Positions 45,856-57,537 are shown, numbered from the stretch's first letter. The stretch is 64,000 nucleotides of DNA from Hygrophila difformis (GCA_030278955.1 JAOANR010000011.1:32120403-32184402); one strand, 5' to 3'. The notes: generated from the sequence alone by a model not told the origin. Translations and numbers: made by a program.

Positions 45856-46356
45856 ATGACTTCTCCAAACGATCCGCACTGGACGGTCGCTGCACTGACT
45901 ACACTGATATCTGAGAACGCGGACTTAAGGTATGAAGTTCTAGAGTTGAGGGACAGACTGCGTAGGGCTGAAGAAGAAGCGCGGCGGGAGAGGTTCCGAC
46001 GGGTTGATGCCGAGCATCAACTTTATACTGCGTTACATGGCCAGCTACCCTACGATAGGCATATGGCAGGACCCAGCACACCGGCGAGACCCGTTGCTCC
46101 AGCTATACCGCCCCCACCTGTGATTGCAGCCCCGTTGGCAGCCGTCCGACCTTCAGCGCGACGAGACTGGCCCCCTCATTGCGGCCCTCAGCCCCAGCCA
46201 GAGCGACATCACAGTGGGAGCCCCACTCATCACGAGGAAGACCCTGAGGATCCAGGAGAGGAGGACCCGGATGAGAGTGTTGGTTCAGCGCACACACCCA
46301 CGCCCCCAGGCTCTCCGATCTGCGTCCTGGTTGGCCCTACTCCGCACAGTGTTTAG
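45856..46356 (+). CDS. Small extra ORF between primer site and gag of element D (166 aa)
   Basis: An open frame from an ATG 180 bases after the primer site, in a region that is usually untranslated. The N-terminal half is a predicted coiled coil (LRYEVLELRDRLRRAEEEARRERFRR cut into heptads; about residues 20-55). The rest is Pro-rich, then Asp/Glu-rich (HHEEDPEDPGEEDPDE), ending in a Pro/Ser tail. Base composition is higher in G+C than the surroundings. No known domain is recognised. It could be a translated upstream ORF or a fossil of one. It ends 249 bases before the ancestral gag ATG. Confidence 0.5.
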   Translation: MTSPNDPHWTVAALTTLISENADLRYEVLELRDRLRRAEEEARRERFRRVDAEHQLYTALHGQLPYDRHMAGPSTPARPVAPAIPPPPVIAAPLAAVRPSARRDWPPHCGPQPQPERHHSGSPTHHEEDPEDPGEEDPDESVGSAHTPTPPGSPICVLVGPTPHSV

Positions 46357-46604
46357 CTCGACTACTAGATGTTTTGACACTTCTGTATAGTTTTGCTATA
46401 GGCCATATTTTTCTTATTATCTGGCCACTATTTTGCTAAACTTATATAGATCTAGGTGACTTTTGTATATAAATCAGAACTACGTTGGTCCTTGATCCCC
46501 CTAAAAAGGGTACGTAGGCAGCCTTCGGGCCCAGGACTTTGTTGTAATATATTTTTGTCCTTAACTTACTTAAGGAGGTAGTACTAATAGCTATTCTCCG
46601 CAGA

Positions 46605-48044
46605 ATGGTACGCGGTGATAGGATTAATCCCGTCCCTGAAGACTCGATATCTAGAAACACCAGGAATTACCGACAGAGGCGACCGGTGGTCCCAACTGAA
46701 GAGAATAGGAAGAACTAAATAAACGATCAACCACCTCCGCCTCTAGCTGAGCTTCCGATGGATGCCCAACCTCTTGAGAATCCAAATGGACTTAATGAAA
46801 ATATCAACCTGGCACAAGGACAGCCTGACCAAGTCCCACCAGAAGGAGGTAATGCAGCACCCCCTCCACCCGTGGACCCTATGGCAATGATGCAACAACT
46901 GTTGGCTACTTTGGGAGCTGCTGTCAAGAATCAGGCCACTCCTCAACCCACCCAACCTACCAACTACTTGAGCTTAGTGGCACATTACAATCCACCAATG
47001 TATGAGGGACAAGAGGATCCAGCACGACTAGAGGACTGGATTAGGACATTTGAGAAACTTTTGAATGCTACACAGTGTCCTGAGGAGCAAGATGTCCATA
47101 TTGCCTCATACTATTTGAGGGGTGAAGCTGATGCATGGTGGCGGACCCATGAGGAATTAATAGACAATGAAAGAGATACAAACTACTGGGAACAGTTCGT
47201 GGCCGACTTAAGGAATCGATTCTATCCTTCAAGTGTGAAGCAAGCCAAATATGAAGAATTCATGACTTTGCGACAAGGGAACTTAAGCGTGCAAGAGTAT
47301 CATGCAAAATTCTTAGAATTGTTGAGGTTTGCACCTGACTTGGCTTCCACTGACGAAGCGAGAGCTCAGAGGTTTGAGCTAGGATTGAATTTTTCAATCC
47401 GTGAAGCATTTGGAGGAAAACAGTTTACAAGCCTTCAAAAGGTCTATGATCGAGCAGTCACTATGTCTCGAATTCTGCAGCAAAAGAGAAAGTTTAGTGG
47501 AGCAGAAGCCAGCAACAAGTTCCAGCAGCAAGAGTCTAACCAGAATAAACGAGGATATTTTGGTCGAAGGGACGACAACAGAAACCGAGGAAGAGATCGA
47601 GATGGTAGGAGAAATGATCGTGGCATCGACACTCTTCCACCTGTTAGCAGGAATGAGCCACTTCCTTCTCCATGCCCCAAATGCCAAAGACGCCATTTAT
47701 GCCAAGCATGCCCTGGAAGAAATTCTTGCTATAGATGTGGTCGGGAAGGTCATCAACGAGTCACTTGCTTTACTCGTTTTGACAGGATTACAAAAAGGGA
47801 TGATCTGGAAGGTAATCAAGGCAATAACAGGGGAGATCGCCCCAGGAATGATCATGGAAATGGAATCCAGAGGCAGAATATACGAGATACAGGAGTTGGA
47901 CGTAATGGGAACCGTAACAACCCTACACAGCCGCAACAACAGCCAGTGGGACGACTTAATGTGCTAAACCAAGCCGATGTGCTTGAGCATGGAAACGTGA
48001 TGACTGGTACGCTTACAATTTCCAGCACTCCTATTAAGGCATAA
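46605..48044 (+). pseudogene. gag: Element D gag (two in-frame stops)
   Basis: The natural start appears to be the ATG at 46605 (MVRGDRINPVP, basic), but a TAA at 46716-46718 ends that frame after 37 codons. The same frame reopens with an ATG at 46758 and runs to a TAA at 48042-48044. The gag domain is at about 46970-47460 (YEGQEDPARLEDWIRTFEKLL, GEADAWWRTHEELI, RFYPSSVKQAKYEEF). A basic Arg/Asn/Gly-rich linker and a zinc knuckle CYRCGREGHQRVTC near 47730 follow. Homologous to element A gag. The second stop separates gag from protease, which in this lineage is normally one continuous polyprotein. Confidence 0.88.
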
Positions 48045-48401
48045 TTTTTTGATTCAGGAGCTAGTTGTTCTTTTATATCCTCGAACATAGTATCCCAACT
48101 AAGACTCTCTGAACCTAGTACAATTTCATTTGGAATCTCTCTACCATCTGGAGGAATAGTCCCTTGTTCTAAACAGTACTCTAAGGTCCCTTTGTTGATT
48201 AACAACATTGAGTTCCCATCTAACTTAACTGAGTTCCCTTTATCAAATTTCGATGTAATTCTGGGAATGGATTGGTTGGCACTATATAAGGCGAAGATTG
48301 AGTGCCAGAAGCAGAAAGTCGCACTCCGGAGCCCAAAGGGTGATAAGGTGTTCTATTATGCACAACCTATGATAAGGTGTTCTATTATGCACAACCTATG
48401 A
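48045..48401 (+). pseudogene. pol: Element D aspartic protease
   Basis: Directly after the gag stop and in the same frame: FFDSGASCSFIS is the protease active site (Asp-Ser-Gly-Ala), and FDVILGMDWLALYKAKIEC is the conserved Gly-Met-Asp-Trp-Leu motif of chromovirus proteases. The frame ends at 48399-48401 because of the 29-base duplication at 48342-48399. Confidence 0.88.
48342..48399 (+). repeat. 29-base tandem duplication that shifts the element D pol frame
   Basis: Bases 48342-48370 are repeated exactly at 48371-48399 (gataaggtgttctattatgc and nine more bases). Since 29 is not a multiple of three, it moves pol by two positions relative to protease. The observed frames of protease and pol differ by exactly that amount. 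Confidence 0.95.
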
Positions 48402-51400
48402 AGCCGTGCATAAAAATAGTATCAGCCCTACAATTGGGGACTTTACTGAAAAAGGGTTACCCATTGTATGCATGTTATGTACATAACATGCAAGTCGAAG
48501 AAAAAGAGATTGATACAATACCGATAGTAAGGGAATATCCAGATGTTTTTCCAGATGAGATTCCTGGCTTGCCTCCAGCTCGGGAAGTAGAGTTTACTAT
48601 TGATTTAGTGCCTGGAACAGAGCCCATTTCTAAAGCTCCTTACCGTATGGCCCCAGCTGAGATGAAAGAGCTAAAGGAGCAGTTAGAAGATATGCTCAAG
48701 AAGGGCTACATCCGCCCTAGTACATCTCCGTGGGGTGCACCAGTTCTTTTCGTTAAGAAGAAAGATGGCGGATTGAGGTTATGTATCGATTATAGAGGCC
48801 TAAATCAAGTGACTATTAAGAACAAATATCCTTTGCCAAGGATTGAAGATTTGTTCGATCAACTTCGAGGCGCAAAAGTGTTTTCAAAAATAGATCTTAG
48901 GTCGGGATATCACCAATTGAGGGTTGCTGAAAAAGATATACCGAAGACCGCCTTTCGAACCCATTATGGACATTATGAGTTCACAGTGATGTCTTTCGGG
49001 TTGACAAACGCACCTGCAGTATTTATGGGCCTCATGAATAACGTTTTTAGGAAGTTATTGGATACGTGTGTTGTCGTATTTATAGATGACATATTAGTCT
49101 ACTCAAAGGACGAAGAGGAACATGCACAACACCTACGAGAAGTCTTGCAAATATTAAAAGAGCACCAACTCTATGCCAAACTTTCTAAATGCGAGTTTTG
49201 GCTAGATAAAGTAGCTTTCTTAGGGCATGTGGTGTCAGCTGAAGGAGTAGCGGTAGATCCTCTAAAGATTTCTGCAGTGTCTGAATGGCCGAGGCCAACA
49301 AATCAGACGGAGATACGAAGCTTTCTTGGCCTAGCTGGCTATTACAGACGTTTTGTTAAAGATTTCTCAAAGATTGCAAGACCATTGACACAGATGTTGA
49401 AGAAGGGATTAAAGTATGATTGGACTCCCGAATGTGAGACTGCATTTCATGAGCTAAAACGAAGGTTAACAACTGCACCAGTTTTGACTTTACCGACGGA
49501 AGGAGATAACTTCGAGATATATACGGATGCCTCGAAGAGTGGCTTGGGTTGCGTTTTAATGCAACAAGGCAAAGTCATTTCATATGCATCAAGGCAGTTG
49601 CGACCTCATGAGGAAAATTACCCAACGCATGACCTCGAGTTAGCTGCGGTCGTTTTTGCATTGAAGATTTGGCGCCATTACTTATATGGACGAACTTGCA
49701 AGATCTTCACGGATCATAAAAGTTTAAAATATATATTCACTCAGAAGGAGTTGAATATGCGCCAAAGAAGATGGCTCGAATTGATTAAAGATTATGACCT
49801 CGACATCGCCTATCATGAAGGGAAGGCGAATGTAGTTGCAGATGCTTTAAGTCGAAAGTCGACGCACCTAATGAATACAAGGATTGTGCCACCAGAGCTT
49901 TACATGGACTTGATGCGTTTAGACATCGAACTTGTCCACCAGGGTACTGTCCATACTATATTGAGCGCTATGACAATCCAACCTACTTGGTTCGATGAAA
50001 TACGCGAAAACCAACCAGGAGACATCAAGCTGGACCGTATCAAGCAGAAGATAAATGAAGGAAAAGCCATTGAATTCAAAGTCCATGACGATGAAAGTAT
50101 TAGATACAAAGGAAGATGGTGTGTCCCGCAGAAGTGTGAGGATTTAAAGAAGAGAATAATGGAAGAAGGACATGATACACCTTATTCAGTGCATCCTGGA
50201 AGAGACAAGTTATACAAGGATTTGAGGAAGACATTTTGGTGGCCGAGGATGAAGCGCGAAGTAGCCGAATTTGTGGCAAGGTGCTTGACTTGCCAGAAGG
50301 TCAAAGCTGAAAGAAAGAAACCACTCGGATTGGTACAACCCCTAGAGATACCCACATGGAAGTGGGATAGTATATCTATGGATTTCGTCTCAGGGTTACC
50401 CACGACCCCACGGGGTATGAACAAAATATGGGTGATAGTCGACCGTTTGACTAAAACTGCTATCTTTATTCCCATGAAGAACACATGGTCAATGGATCAG
50501 ATGGCTAGAGCCTACATTGACAATGTTGTTCGAAGACATGGAATTCCACACGACATAGTGTCGGATCGCGATAGTCGATTCATCTCCAACTTTTGGCAGA
50601 AACTACAAACAACATTAGGTACAAAGATCAAGATGAGTACTGCCTTCCACCCAATGACAGATGGTCAAACAGAGAGAACTATCCAAATTTTGGAAGATAT
50701 GCTCAGAGCCTGCATACCTGAGTTCAAAGGTAGTTGGGAGACTCATGTACCTCTAATTGAGTTCTCTTATAACAATAGTTATCATACCAGTATCAGTATG
50801 TCCCCATTTGAAGCTCTGTATGGACGAAGGTGTCGAAGCCCACTATGTTGGAACAAGGATGACGATGGAGTGGTAGTAGGACCCGATATGTTGGAGGAAA
50901 CAGTAAAGGCAATCGAGCTCGTCAGACAGAAAATGAAGGCAGCTCAAGATCGCCAAAAACACTACGCGGACCCCAAACGACAAGATGCTGAATTCCAAGT
51001 TGGTGATAAGGTGATGTTGAAGATTTCTCCCATGCGTGGCGTGATGCGTTTTAGGAAAAAGGGGAAATTGAGCCCGCGATTCATTGGACCATATGAGATT
51101 TTGGAACGTGTAGGTAATCTCGCCTACAAACTTGCTCTACCACCAACATTGAGTGCGGTACATGATGTGTTCCACATCTCACAACTGCGGAAATACGTTC
51201 ACGATCCCGCACATGTTCTCGAGCCGGAAACAATAAATTTAGATGAAGATCTTACTTATGAAGAGAAACCACTTCGGATCGTTGACACAAAGGAACGAAA
51301 GACGAGAAATAGGACCATACGCCTAGTTAGAGTTATTTGGTCGAATCATGGCACTGAAGAGCAAACATGGGAAACAGAAGATGAGATGCGGCAAAAGTAT

Positions 51401-51442
51401 CCGGAACTTTTTGCCGAAAATGATAGAGCTATGAGGACATAA
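48377..51442 (+). CDS. pol: Element D pol: RT, RNase H, integrase, chromodomain (1021-residue open frame)
   Basis: One uninterrupted frame. [52 protein letters not shown] and catalytic FIDD at 49079-49090. RNase [51 protein letters not shown]. Integrase: [12 protein letters not shown] with CLTCQKVK (zinc), [19 protein letters not shown] and [15 protein letters not shown] (the Asp, Asp, Glu triad). [20 protein letters not shown] module and a C-terminal chromodomain follow, at about 50 residues from the end ([30 protein letters not shown]). Chromodomains bind histone marks and steer insertion. The first part of the original frame lies before the 29-base duplication. Confidence 0.93.
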   Translation: MFYYAQPMKPCIKIVSALQLGTLLKKGYPLYACYVHNMQVEEKEIDTIPIVREYPDVFPDEIPGLPPAREVEFTIDLVPGTEPISKAPYRMAPAEMKELKEQLEDMLKKGYIRPSTSPWGAPVLFVKKKDGGLRLCIDYRGLNQVTIKNKYPLPRIEDLFDQLRGAKVFSKIDLRSGYHQLRVAEKDIPKTAFRTHYGHYEFTVMSFGLTNAPAVFMGLMNNVFRKLLDTCVVVFIDDILVYSKDEEEHAQHLREVLQILKEHQLYAKLSKCEFWLDKVAFLGHVVSAEGVAVDPLKISAVSEWPRPTNQTEIRSFLGLAGYYRRFVKDFSKIARPLTQMLKKGLKYDWTPECETAFHELKRRLTTAPVLTLPTEGDNFEIYTDASKSGLGCVLMQQGKVISYASRQLRPHEENYPTHDLELAAVVFALKIWRHYLYGRTCKIFTDHKSLKYIFTQKELNMRQRRWLELIKDYDLDIAYHEGKANVVADALSRKSTHLMNTRIVPPELYMDLMRLDIELVHQGTVHTILSAMTIQPTWFDEIRENQPGDIKLDRIKQKINEGKAIEFKVHDDESIRYKGRWCVPQKCEDLKKRIMEEGHDTPYSVHPGRDKLYKDLRKTFWWPRMKREVAEFVARCLTCQKVKAERKKPLGLVQPLEIPTWKWDSISMDFVSGLPTTPRGMNKIWVIVDRLTKTAIFIPMKNTWSMDQMARAYIDNVVRRHGIPHDIVSDRDSRFISNFWQKLQTTLGTKIKMSTAFHPMTDGQTERTIQILEDMLRACIPEFKGSWETHVPLIEFSYNNSYHTSISMSPFEALYGRRCRSPLCWNKDDDGVVVGPDMLEETVKAIELVRQKMKAAQDRQKHYADPKRQDAEFQVGDKVMLKISPMRGVMRFRKKGKLSPRFIGPYEILERVGNLAYKLALPPTLSAVHDVFHISQLRKYVHDPAHVLEPETINLDEDLTYEEKPLRIVDTKERKTRNRTIRLVRVIWSNHGTEEQTWETEDEMRQKYPELFAENDRAMRT

Positions 51443-51621
51443 CTAGGACCTTGAGTGGAAGAGGATGTGACACCCCATCTAGCGTTATCACGTTGCTCTT
51501 AGTATGGTACGACTCTAATTTTGGGCAAATTTCATTTTGGCTTTTATAACTATTTGCCTTTCTTTTTAAAAGAACGGAATATTGACTTCGAGGACGAAGT
51601 CATTTCTTAAGTGGGGTAGAT
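51443..51621 (+). promoter_or_regulatory. Element D 3' untranslated tail and polypurine tract
   Basis: A short tail with the motif TTCGAGGACGAAGT, also present at the equivalent place in element A, followed by TTAAGTGGGGTAGAT (51607-51621) directly before the 3' LTR. The purine-rich part is the likely plus-strand primer. Confidence 0.7.
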
Positions 51622-52218
51622 TGTAACATCCCGAATTTTATTATATTCTACCCGTAATTATTATTCGTATTATTATTTTTGGGGAATTATTTTGGTAGTT
51701 AAAAATGTTACTAAAATAGTATTGTTGTTTTTATTTTAAATATATATATATATATGATAACATATTATATTATAGATATATTGTTTTAAAGTAACTATGA
51801 GTATTATGTATAAATTTACTTTTAAGTAAAGGGTATTATTTTGTATTTTAAAATTTGTGAATGATTATTAGTATTGAAGCATGTATTGTGTACATAGCAT
51901 CGTTTTTATTATTATTATTTTTTATGCTAATCAATAATAAAAGGAAAGAGATGTACTATATCTAGTGATGGTTACACATTCCACATCGGACATGATTAAA
52001 AATGAGGGTAATGAAAAGTTTACGTAAGCATGATGTTAGTGTTACTATGTATAGAATTGTAAATTAAGTCCCACATCGACGATCTCCCCAATTCTTGTCT
52101 ACTCTAGTGCCCATATATATGTGTGATTAGATGAGTTATTACATACTTGATAAAATTTACCAAGCTTACTTGCTTAGTGACGTAAGTAAAAAGGTAAGCA
52201 TAGTTTAAAAATTTTATC

Positions 52219-52258
<40 letters not shown>

Positions 52259-53774
52259 GGGTGATGCTTTTGCGTCGCCCCGGCCTAGTGGGGTAATGCC
52301 TTCGCGTTGCCCCGGTCTTTCTTTTAAAAGAGGGACTTTAATAATTTTGTTTTTGTAGCAGAGTAGTAGCCGAGGAGGCACTAAGGACCTGCTAGGTGTC
52401 GGTCTTAGTATAAATTTTGCAGTAGAGTAAGTTTCCTATGTTTTCCGTCTTTATTATTTTTATTCGCTTTCATTATCCGCTTCCCCTATTTATTTAGTTG
52501 TCTTTGTTTGGCTTTCCTTTAGTCGTTTTCCTTATTTATTTAGTGTGCCTTTGCCTTAGTAGTAGGCCTTTATTTTTATTCCTGCTTTAGTAGTTGGCAT
52601 TATGTTTCGTTCTTGCCCTACTAGTAGTAGGCTTTTATTGTTTCTTAGTGGCCTACAATGTCCGCTATCGCTTGTTCGCTCATTGAACATTATTTTATTT
52701 GCTAGCCTTGTTATTCTTGTTGCACTTGCTTCCGTCGCATAATTCCTTTTGATTTCGTTCCGATTGCCTTTGATATACGTAGACACTCGCTGTATAATTA
52801 ATCCTTTGATTATATGCCCTAAGTACGGCAATATAGGTTATAGCCATCCCGCCGAGGGGTTTAATGGCATATTATAAGTGAGACCAATTCATTAATGATC
52901 TTTGTTGAACCTGGTGAGGTAATCCAACTTGTTATTGACTCTTTGGCCTGCGGGCGCCCTTAAAGGGTAATTATCTATTGATTAATAGATAACAAGCATG
53001 ATTGAGGTTGACTGCCGTGTGACGGCCTATGTTCAGTTGGCGCTGGGAAATGCCATTATAGAGTGACCCCTGATCTAAATGAGATCGGGTGAAACCCGAG
53101 ATTTAGTCAGGATACCGGTATTGTGAGGTTCATTCTGAATCCCTCTAACATGCATGCAACCATTGAGATGGTTATTCATTTCTTGGCATTTGCCCTTGTT
53201 GAGGATTTCGGGTTGATCCCGAAATTAATAATATATATTGTTGCTGATTTGAGAGTACCATTATCATGTTACCCCTATTGTTAAGCTTTGGCTTATTGAT
53301 CTGAAAGCAGCCTTGTTCTGTCTATAGTTATTTGGATTTTTGTTGATTCCGAATATAGGGAACTTACCAGCGAATCCATCGCTGATAATCTTTCTTCTTT
53401 ATTTCTTTTTCCTTCCAGGGTAAGACTAAAGACTGACAGGGGAAGGGAACACTGCACTTACATATTTTCTGCATAAATTAGTTTCATTAGTTTTTAAAAA
53501 TGTCAGACTTTTTGTCAATGTGTATTATGATTTTGCTATCACATGTATAATATTATAGTTAGTTGTTATTCCTCTCTGTAAGATGTTTTGAGAAACGGTC
53601 TTCGATTATATGAAATATTATATCTTTTATGTTTAAGCGTGGTTGTTTGAAAATGGATATTTGATATACTCCTTCTAGCCTTTGCATATCCTAAATAAGC
53701 CGATGTGTCAGATCGAGTCTTATTTAGGAGGTGTGGCGGTAACACTCGCGAGTCGGAAAAACCGGGGTGTTACA
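51622..53774 (+). repeat. Element D 3' LTR
   Basis: 2153 bases, matching the 5' LTR apart from shorter (TA)n and (ATT)n runs, a few substitutions, and a four-base insertion near 53561. The high similarity suggests a recent insertion. Confidence 0.93.
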
Positions 53775-53986
53775 CTGTTGAACTACAAAGAGTTTATTGG
53801 GAGGAAAGAGAATTGGACAGAGGAAGAATGGATCGACTGGAGGCAAGGGTTGTTGTTGTTGAAGGATTATGCAGGCAGATTTTGGCACGGTTAGACAACT
53901 TTGAAGGAGCAAGGAATGAGCAACAAGAGAGACAAAATAATGATGAGAGTGAAAGTGAAGCTGAGTCGAATGATGATAGTGAGTGA
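53775..53986 (+). pseudogene. Element C extra 3' ORF, C-terminal part after element D
   Basis: Resumes the frame broken at 43477. It codes a coiled-coil-like stretch (ERELDRGRMDRLEARVVVVE) and an acidic Ser/Glu/Asp tail (NNDESESEAESNDDSE), then a stop at 53984-53986. Elements of the frame on both sides of D agree in phase once D and one copy of the target site are ignored. Confidence 0.65.
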
Positions 53987-55767
53987 GATTGAGTGCTAAC
54001 TTTTAGGAACTGGAATTGAGAAACTTTTTGGCCGTGGTTTGAATTCATATTAGCACTTGTTGATCTGTGTGGATTAGAGCTTGCTATGCACTACTTGTTT
54101 GATGACCTTTTATTATATTAGATGTTTGGTTCTTTGTTGTCTAGTTATTTTTTATTTTTCATTTTGCATTTTGCTTTGTTTTGATTTTTGGGAATGATAT
54201 CGCTTCAATTTATTATTTCTGTGAAGCTTTGATCTGGGTTGTTGATTTGAATTGAGAGTAAAGTGACAAGGTGGTTTGATTCAAGTTTGGGATATCATTG
54301 TTGTAAGTAGTACATCACAGATTGAGACATTAATTTCCAGGTGACATTGTTCCATCTTCTTATTATTCTCTGTTTTCCTTTTCTCCTTCTTGTTTGTTTT
54401 GGAAAAATATTGCTTGAACTTAATGGAGATGAATATTTCAGGTTGGTGACATAAGAATTGTGATTCCTTGCAGAAAACAATCTTCAGTTTGCATCCGGAA
54501 CAAGGCAGTGGCAACGTAAGCAATGTAAGCAGATCATTGATTGAATTATTTCAAATCAAATGCAGTAATGATCTCCAGGCAGAATAGGTTCAAGATGGAA
54601 TCATTATTGGTCATTAATTAAAATCTGGAGCACGACTTCAACAGTGTGTCTATTTGAGCATGATACCAGGTGATATTATTCTTTTGCTTATTTCTAGAAC
54701 TATGGTAAGGCTATTGAGATTCTGCTTATGTAAGGCATGTGCTATTATATTGATGATTGCTTGGTAATGCCCATGAAGATGCATGTTGGTATTATGTGCT
54801 TATAGGGATTTCATTGCTTTACAATGTTGCTTTAACTCTAGCTCCTTTTAGTTTAGTTAGGTGTTTTCTGGAAGCATTTGAGTTCAAATAGCATATACTC
54901 TGGTGTAGATTACGGCTTGGTTAAAAAAAAATTGGGAAATTTTTTTTTTGAAAAACTCATCACTTTTTATCAATTATTTTATACACAAATTTCAGTCTTC
55001 TCAATGACGAACCAAGCCATGTTTTATGTATCTAAGATGACCAAATGCTGGAATTTTTAAAATAAGATTATATTTGAGTTTTTACATAGAAGGTTGCATT
55101 CAATCTTGGTTAGAAATTGCATTGGGGCTATTATCTACTTAACATATTTCAAAAGTGGTCTAACATAAAGGTATGCAATAATTTACATTTTTTATTGAGT
55201 TGATTATATAAAGCCAAATGCCTCTAAAAAAATGATGAAAATAAAAATAAAAAGAACTATATAAAAAAAAGAAGAAAAAAAGAATTGTATATAAGAATGA
55301 GGCAGAATAAGAAAAAAATAATGGTTATGATGATTGGCATATTGTTCCGCTGGCACAAGTAGCTTTTGGAATTCAACCGTTTACAACTCAGCAAAAGTGT
55401 CATGAACAAAAGAGTTGAAGCCTCGTCCATTATAAGGATAGTGGGGTTCCTCTTAATTGTGAAACCAAATCATCAATCACTCAATAAGAAGAAATGAAAT
55501 TCAAAGCATACCTAATTAAGAAGCTCTTATTTTGATAGATGCCTTGATGCCTATTTCAGGCCTATGGATTTTATGTGACTGATTATGTGATGTTCAAGTC
55601 ATCGAGTTTATGAAATTCCAGCCCTTTTTGCCATTTATGTTACATAAAATTGCTTATTTCTATATTGAGAAGACATTCATTTGTTCCACTTCATATATGC
55701 TTTAAGTGTTGTGTTCTAATTTTCTTTTGTTGCTCAGGGGACGAGCAACACTTAAGTATGAGGATGT
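53987..55767 (+). other. Element C 3' untranslated region and polypurine tract
   Basis: About 1.8 kb, A+T rich, with no gene recognised. At its end a perfect hairpin (GTTGCTC at 55729-55735, GAGCAAC at 55743-55749) is followed by ACTTAAGTATGAGGATGT, the polypurine tract, and the LTR at 55768. Confidence 0.65.
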
Positions 55768-57537
55768 TGATAGCTCCCAATGGGACCTATATTTTAGCCT
55801 TCATCTACACCGGATTCCATGCAAATTTATGCTTCAATTCTTCCATATTCTTTGTTTTAAGTTAGTTTTTAGCTAGTTGTGGTGTTCTTATGATATTATA
55901 TTAGAATAGGTTGTTTTTGCTTTGAATTCCTTGTTTTTAGTCTGCTTTCCAGGTTCGTGTGATTCGTTCAAGCCATGAGTATGTTGTAGGAATGATTTCT
56001 ATGAGGATTCAATAGATTTATGTGTGGTTTTATGATTGGTAGGAGCTTAGATTAAATTGGGATTGCAAGAGGTTGAGTTGAATGGAGAAATTTTCTAAGG
56101 CATGGAGCTGCTGGCGTCGATGTGAGTAACTACGCCAAAAAGAGCTTCCTAGCGTCAACTAACGCCAGAACTGAAGAGCCAAAAATTCTGATTTTTAAAG
56201 CTAGCGTCAGACAGAGCAACTATGCCAACTTCTGCAGTCTAGCGTCATTTTACGCTAGGTCCGACAGTTCCAAATTTGTTGTGTCAGTTTCTTTGCCCGT
56301 TTTATGTGGTTCCTTTGGTCGGTTTTGAAGGGAAATTCGGGGGAAATAGAGGAGAGATATATCTGAGGGTTGGAGGGACACAGGACGACATCATCTAACA
56401 TCCAATTACACTCCAGAAACTCAGATTTTTCATGCTTTCATAGGAGTTTGCAATAGTTGTTTCCATTTCCTTAGATTAGTAGACATAAGTTTGTAGGCTG
56501 TAATAACCATTATGTAGTAAGTTTCCAGACTTCATGTATTGAAGATTCTACTTCGAATTTGGTGTGCTCAAGAACCATACTGCGAGACACATTGAAGTAT
56601 GAATAAAACACCATCAAAGAGAGTTTTTCCTACAATATTTGCTTGATTTCTGAATTATGTATGAATGATTTATTGCATATTTTATGCATTGTTCTTTGAA
56701 TAGCAGGGAATTATTATAGAAGTACTTTGTATAAATCGAGAGACGACAAAGTATTTAGAATTTTAGTACCAGTCAGGGGAACAAATTCAATTCTTCTTAC
56801 CTGCGATTCCAATTCTGAAAATTCAAGTTGGAAGACTAAATTTTTAGTTTTATAAATTGATTTAAATTATTCAATCTGGAAAAGATGAGTAATTTAATCA
56901 ATAATACAATCTATGAAATAGTGCATTGTTGGATGAATGATAACTAGCGAATTTTCTATACATGAATGTCTTGGAAATTATTACTACACTCTTAATGTCC
57001 TACTATGTTCATTTTGTAAATTCATAAACCACTTAATGAGTTTACAAGATTAAGAATTGTTGGCGGAATATATTTAATTTAGTCTGGTGTTGCAAGATCA
57101 CTGGAATATTTGTGCTCTAAATAAAATCGGAAGGTGATTTTAGAGTTCATTAATTCTTGAATTTTGATAATGTTTCGATGTTGGAGAACACGATATTAAT
57201 TTACAGTGGAAATTAATCAAGCCAACTTTTGATTCTTATTAATCAGGACATAAGCAGCATATGAACATATTAATTAGCTAATATATTAGAGTAGAATTAC
57301 ACTTTGTCATTTACTAGTTCTTTTCATTTAAATTCTGTTTTGTAGGATTTAGATATGTCTACTCAACTAATTTTTCAACTCATTCAATTAATTGAACTTT
57401 AAATTACACAAAGTTACTAAAGTATGAAATAATATACTTTAATTCCCTGTGGTTCTCCTCGGTCATTCACCGGATTATTACTTGATGAGATGTCGTATAC
57501 TTGCGACTAAAATACGTAGAGCTAAAATTACGTATCA
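55768..57537 (+). repeat. Element C 3' LTR
   Basis: 1770 bases, TGATAGCTCC to TTACGTATCA. It lacks the MITE found in the 5' LTR. It carries the clearest version of the inverted-repeat cluster (56112-56258), including a perfect seven-base-pair hairpin CTAGCGT/ACGCTAG at 56239-56258. Confidence 0.92.

Larger units (their letters stand above)
43478..53774 (+). mobile_element. Element D: Tekay-type chromovirus LTR retrotransposon, nearly intact
   Basis: 10.3 kb with very similar LTRs (43478-45660 and 51622-53774) starting TGTAACATCCCG and ending GGGGTGTTACA. It has an initiator-Met primer site, an extra upstream ORF, gag, protease, RT, RNase H, integrase and a C-terminal chromodomain. The flanking five bases are TTGTT (43473-43477) and CTGTT (53775-53779), a target duplication with one mismatch. 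Removing the element and one flanking copy leaves the extra ORF of C in one reading frame, which supports these borders. Damage to the coding frame is light. Confidence 0.95.
31577..57537 (+). mobile_element. Element C: Athila-lineage Ty3/gypsy retrotransposon (contains element D)
   Basis: LTRs at 31577-33607 and 55768-57537, with a perfect target duplication GAAAG (31572-31576 and 57538-57542). An Asp-tRNA primer site, a gag-pol without chromodomain, an extra 3' ORF and a long non-coding 3' part are all typical of Athila. Without element D (10.3 kb) and two MITEs the element is about 15.1 kb. Gag-pol has at least ten stops and shifts. It lies inside LINE-2. Confidence 0.92.
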
